In this document: positions 60,607-64,000 of the stretch, one piece after another
How positions within the stretch are numbered: position 1 is the stretch's first letter
How the letters are laid out: every line of letters starts with the position of its first letter
DNA from: Scatophagus argus
Lineage: Eukaryota > Chordata > Actinopteri > Scatophagidae
Assembly: GCF_020382885.2 (NCBI RefSeq)
Contig: NC_058499.1
Location: 1,215,501 to 1,279,500 of the forward strand
Reading direction: 5' to 3'
Length of the DNA stretch: 64,000 bases
The notes under the pieces: generated by a model
Databases searched by the model: none
What the model saw: the letters and a program-made list of their open reading frames with translations, nothing else
What the model was told of the DNA's origin: nothing
Made by a program: the position numbers and the translations under genes

Positions 60607-61344
60607 CTTGTCTGATGGCTGTGGTTGTTGTGTGTTAGCTGTAAAGAGGAGAAGACGGTTACCCGTCTCTCTGCTGTCCAGGTGTTTTTCTGAGGACAGA
60701 CGTCCCCACTGAAAGAAAGAATCAGACGCGATCTGAGATCAGTGAACTGAAGCCGAACTTCACAGAAGTCGTTATGGCTGCGTGACTGAAGGCTACGACA
60801 GAACAAAAGGCGTAAAGATGTTTCGCTGAGTCATGTGGAGCTGACCAATCAAAATTGTTTCTCACTGTGAACAGCTGACCGGAAGAGCAACACCTGGCGA
60901 CAGACTCGTGTCCGCAGAGCCAGTCGCCACCTTTAAACATTAATTTAGACGCTTTCAGGAGGGATCACGTTAGTGATCCACCACAAACACCTGCAGATGT
61001 TCAATTTGATGGTTTGAGTTTCTGCGTTAGATGGAAGATGAAAATTGTGGTCAGGTACATCCTGGTCAGACCAGGTGTGTTTGGTTCAGCTCAGGAACAG
61101 AGTGGTGACCAAACGGTGGCTCAGAGCTGGTGTTCAGGGCAGTGACGACCTGCACTCTGTTAACGACAAACAAAGCAGTCAGTGCACATTTAAAGCCCGC
61201 AGGATCTCATCAGGGGTTTGTTCTCGGCGACGCACATCCACTCGTTCCTGCGGCCATGTTCCCGTCAGGCCAGCTGCATTGTGGGTAAACAAGCCGACAG
61301 CCGACTGAGTTCAGAGGTTCAGCTGTGGAGGATGGTTCACCCGC

Positions 61345-62686
61345 TCAGTGCAGGTCTTTGAAGGGTTTGGGGTAGTTAAACATCAGATAATCCATGTAGT
61401 AGAAGTCGAAGGCCTTCTGCCTCTCTGTGGAGTTCAGCTGAGCAAAGTATCTCTGGGTGATTTTGGAGGAAGTCCGCTCTGCGCGGGGGTTCCTGTCCTT
61501 GAAGTCGGGGAAGGTGAGGTTCCTCGGCGCACCGATGCTTTGCAGCAGGAAGTTGGCTTCCTCCTCCAGACTCTCAAACTTCCCGATGAAGTTGTACCTG
61601 AGGAGGCAGGGGTTGCACAGCTGGCTGACCGGCTCCCAGTGGATGTCCATCCCCACCGGCCGACGTACGTCCAGCAGATACTGGACGAACTCCCTGAAGG
61701 TGACGCCGGCGCCGGTGCGCAGGGCGGTACGCGTGGCGTTGGTGCGGTACCTGGAGATGATCGGCCGTCCGAACACGGGGTGGTAGTACGAGTTTGGGCT
61801 CTCAAACTTGTCCCGAAACGCAGACACCAGACGCTCAAAAGGCTCCCTGACAAACAGCACTTTGGTGTAGGAGTGGAGTCTGTCGGCGATGTCAGCGTGG
61901 TCGTAGCTCTCCAGCCGCCGCAGGTTGTTGGCGTAGTGTGCTGCGTCGTGAGGAATGTCCCGTGTGGAGGTGGCGCTGCCACCCAACACCATCAGCACCC
62001 GCTTCCAGTTGGAGCAGCCAGCTTTGGGCACCTCGCAGTACAGCAGCTTCGACCGGTCCTCCACGTAAACCCGGGACACCTGCCGCCGGGAGACTCGCTG
62101 CTCGGTGACGCCCGGCTGGTATTTGGCACAAACGTCGGCCAGCAGGCGGCGTCGCGACTCCTGCGCCTTCGCCAGCCGCTGCTGCTGCTTCAGGCGTCGT
62201 TTCTGCTCTCCACCAGCAGGAGCGCTAGAAGCTGCAAAGCTGGTCTTCAGGAGGAGCTTCCTGTGCCGTTTGGTGACCGGCTGTTTGGAGCCGACTGGCG
62301 AGTCATCAAGCATCAGCGAAGACGAGTCAGACGAGGCGGCAGCGACGTCTCCAGTCTGCTGTGCGGCTGCTGAGCTGACTGCGACCAGATCCTGCAACAC
62401 ACGCAGACACAACGTGAAAACATGACAGAAACTAACTTAATCATTAAACACATTTACTGTAGAGAGATGAAGTGTTCTCTCACACACACTCTGCTTTGAA
62501 AGATTAAAACATCCTTAGAAAACATTTGTTTATATTCAAGGTTTTAACAATGATGCACGCAGAAAGTCATGTGACTGTCATCTATCTTCCATCTCCAGTT
62601 TGTAGCTGTGACCGGCTGTGTGCAGGTGATGTGTGTGATGGAGGTGCAGGGTGAGATATCTGAGACTGACGAAGAACTCCTGTCTC

Positions 62687-62727
<41 letters not shown>

Positions 62728-62969
62728 TCTGGAAGCTCTGTACGGCTGTGTGGAGTTAACATACAAACATGGTCTGAGATCAGTAAACAAACGGTATCAT
62801 GTACTGAAACCTACGAGGAGCTCGTCCTGACATGTTCAGTGTGAATGTGCTGTAGTGCTCTCTCTGTCCAGCAGGGGTCACTGTCTCCCTGCCTTCACAC
62901 TGTGTGCTCGAGCTGCAGGTTGGCTCACCTTCTCTACGGGCCACCTGGGAGCCACCGGCACGTTCACGC
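61345..62969 (-). CDS. chst8: GalNAc-4-O-sulfotransferase CHST8, 3' exons only
   Basis: Two exons are visible: 62969-62929 (41 bases, ending PRWPVEK) and the large last exon 62391-61345 (348 codons and stop TGA). The initiating Met and transmembrane anchor are not seen and probably lie past 64000, so the gene is 5'-partial. The enzyme is a Golgi type II membrane protein that sulfates terminal GalNAc of LacdiNAc on glycoprotein hormones, using PAPS. The 5'-phosphosulfate loop reads LYCEVPKAGCSNWKRVLMVL and the 3'-phosphate site VREPFERLVSAFRDKFESPN. The motifs VGMDIHWEPV and NFIGKFESLEEEANF follow, and FYYMDYLMFNYPKPFKDLH ends the protein. The final residues are closer to CHST8 than CHST9. The stem before the catalytic domain is Arg/Gln rich and unlike human, as is usual. 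A long antisense frame mirrors the exon. Confidence 0.92.
62691..62727. repeat. GT dinucleotide microsatellite
   Basis: About eighteen GT units lie in the chst8 intron between the two visible exons. Confidence 0.9.
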
Positions 62970-63399
62970 CTGGAGAGAAACACAGAGAAAAACAACACAT
63001 GAGACATTCAGGACAGGACAACTGATCTGGAGCCAGCGTGACCTTCTGCAGAATAACTCGTACCACAACATCTGAAGCAACATTTACATCAAATATCAGC
63101 AGCAGCAGCAGCAGAAAGACGCCACATTACTAAACCAGTTAGACAAAAGGGATATTTATACTACAATCTGAACAAAATACACAACAAAGTGTCTATAAAC
63201 AGGAAGTCAACAGGTTATTGGCAGCAACAATTAAATCAGCCTGATGTACTGCAATGAAACAAAACATCTCACAAATGAAGAAAAGTGATTAAAAAAACCT
63301 TTAGGGTCAATCAGGGCTCAGTGAACACAACCCTCTTCTTCCTGTCTGCACACATTCTTAATAAAGGTAACAAACAAGACAGCCCCACCCCAAAGCACA

Positions 63400-63449
63400 G
63401 ATAGACAGACAGATAGATACTTTATTGATCCCGAGGGAAATTCAAGACA
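63400..63449 (-). repeat. LINE 3' tail with GATA array, copy 2
   Basis: On the minus strand CTTGAATTTCCCTCGGGATC, then AATAAAGTATC and TATC/TGTC units, matches the copy at 40786-40853 with only a few changes. Confidence 0.75.
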
Positions 63450-63469
63450 CCTCCCGCTTTATGGTCTGT

Positions 63470-63705
63470 TTGACTCGAAATGAGACCCTGATTTACAAAA
63501 TGAACAACACGCTGTAGTGAGGAAGACATGAGACCAGAGACTGAGACTGTGAAGCCATCAGGAAACGCTTTACTGAGACCATAAATCAACTGAGAAGTCG
63601 GCTCATTTTCTCATAATCACAATCTCAATTCTTTTTGAAACCAGTGATGTCGCCCCCTGCTGGACTTTAGAGAGAATGCAGGTTTAAAGCTTCACTTTAA
63701 ATGGA
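63470..63705 (-). repeat. Dispersed repeat, family 3, copy 2 (inverted)
   Basis: On the minus strand TTAAACCTGCATTCTCTC, CCAGCAGGGGGCGACATCAC, GAAAATGAGCCGACTTCTCA and GTTGATTTATGGTCTCAG match the copy in taf4 intron 14. Confidence 0.7.
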
Positions 63706-64000
63706 TGCTCGTCCACATTTTCACAGTTTCAGCTTCCAATAACAAAAGCATTGTTCCTCCTTCACTTCACTGTGTTTACAGGTGAGGAGCACTCTGGCCT
63801 CCTATTGGTCAGCATCACAAACTCAACTTCTGTGAAGCGTCCAGATGAGGCGGGTCCGCTATGATCCACGGCACAAGATAAAACCATCAACTGCCACACT
63901 CCCATCAGTCAGGTCAGGCCGTCATCAGGCTGATATCATGGAGGCTGAACCCGCCTTTATTTTGAAGGAAACCTCCTTCCTGTAAAGTGTGTGACTTTGT

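Larger units (their letters stand above)
54900..61344. other. kctd15 promoter and 6.4 kb spacer to chst8
   Basis: The first kilobase is the kctd15 5' UTR and promoter, with CpG-rich DNA at about 55150-55220 and 55440-55860. Beyond it lie family 4 and family 2 repeats (56560-56770, 56845-57010), CA arrays (57432-57486, 58869-58893, 59373-59391), a G/C-rich inverted repeat near 58617-58662, family 1 (59440-59625) and a 60-base minisatellite (60316-60606). The right end is probably chst8 3' UTR. No other coding exon is recognised. Confidence 0.6.
62970..64000. other. chst8 upstream intron
   Basis: No further chst8 exon is recognised. The stretch holds a CAG run (63095-63113), a LINE 3' tail (63400-63449) and an inverted family 3 repeat (63470-63705). 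Confidence 0.55.

Noticed and set aside
61348-62373. 341-codon plus-strand frame antisense to chst8
   Set aside because: It mirrors the chst8 last exon, whose sense frame carries the sulfotransferase motifs. GC-rich coding DNA often leaves the antisense frame open.

Overview
The window is nuclear DNA from a ray-finned fish, probably a percomorph teleost (inference). It has compact multi-exon genes with GT-AG introns and dense CA/GT, GGA and GATA microsatellites. It also carries teleost-type interspersed repeats: a tRNA-derived SINE, LINE 3' tails ending in simple repeats, and the ACTTAAGTA and ATTAATCGATTAAT families. I reconstructed seven protein-coding genes by hand from splice sites, reading frame and remembered human orthologues. 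No database search was run.

Layout: mphosph6 (+, 161-2378) and hsd17b2 (-, 3426-6244) are convergent. gpi (-, 7209-16643, 18 exons) follows, then a 5.8 kb stretch with no recognisable gene. lsm14a (-, 22417-30313, 12 exons) is divergent from taf4 (+, 32109-45971, 15 exons) across 1.8 kb. taf4 is tail-to-tail with kctd15 (-, 48714-54899, 5 exons). A repeat-rich spacer leads to the last two visible coding exons of chst8 (-, 61345-62969), whose 5' end lies beyond the window. The reconstructed coding lengths for the six complete genes all divide by three: 162, 381, 553, 556, 990 and 270 residues.

The genes do not form one pathway. They cover exosome-linked rRNA maturation (mphosph6), steroid oxidation (hsd17b2), glycolysis (gpi), P-body translational control (lsm14a), TFIID (taf4), neural-crest and AP-2 repression (kctd15) and glycoprotein sulfation (chst8). 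What links them is synteny. CHST8-KCTD15-LSM14A-(GARRE1)-GPI is the gene order of human 19q13.11. The fish block also holds a taf4 gene between kctd15 and lsm14a, where human has none. In human, TAF4 sits beside LSM14B on chr20 and TAF4B beside KCTD1 and CHST9 on chr18. This block therefore looks like a fuller version of the ancestral arrangement, and its taf4 may be an ohnologue lost from the human chr19 copy. That is the main biological point of the window. Others are a GC-AG intron in taf4, a nearly pure polypyrimidine gpi intron, microsatellites abutting splice sites, and an alternative hsd17b2 acceptor that would remove part of the cofactor-binding motif.
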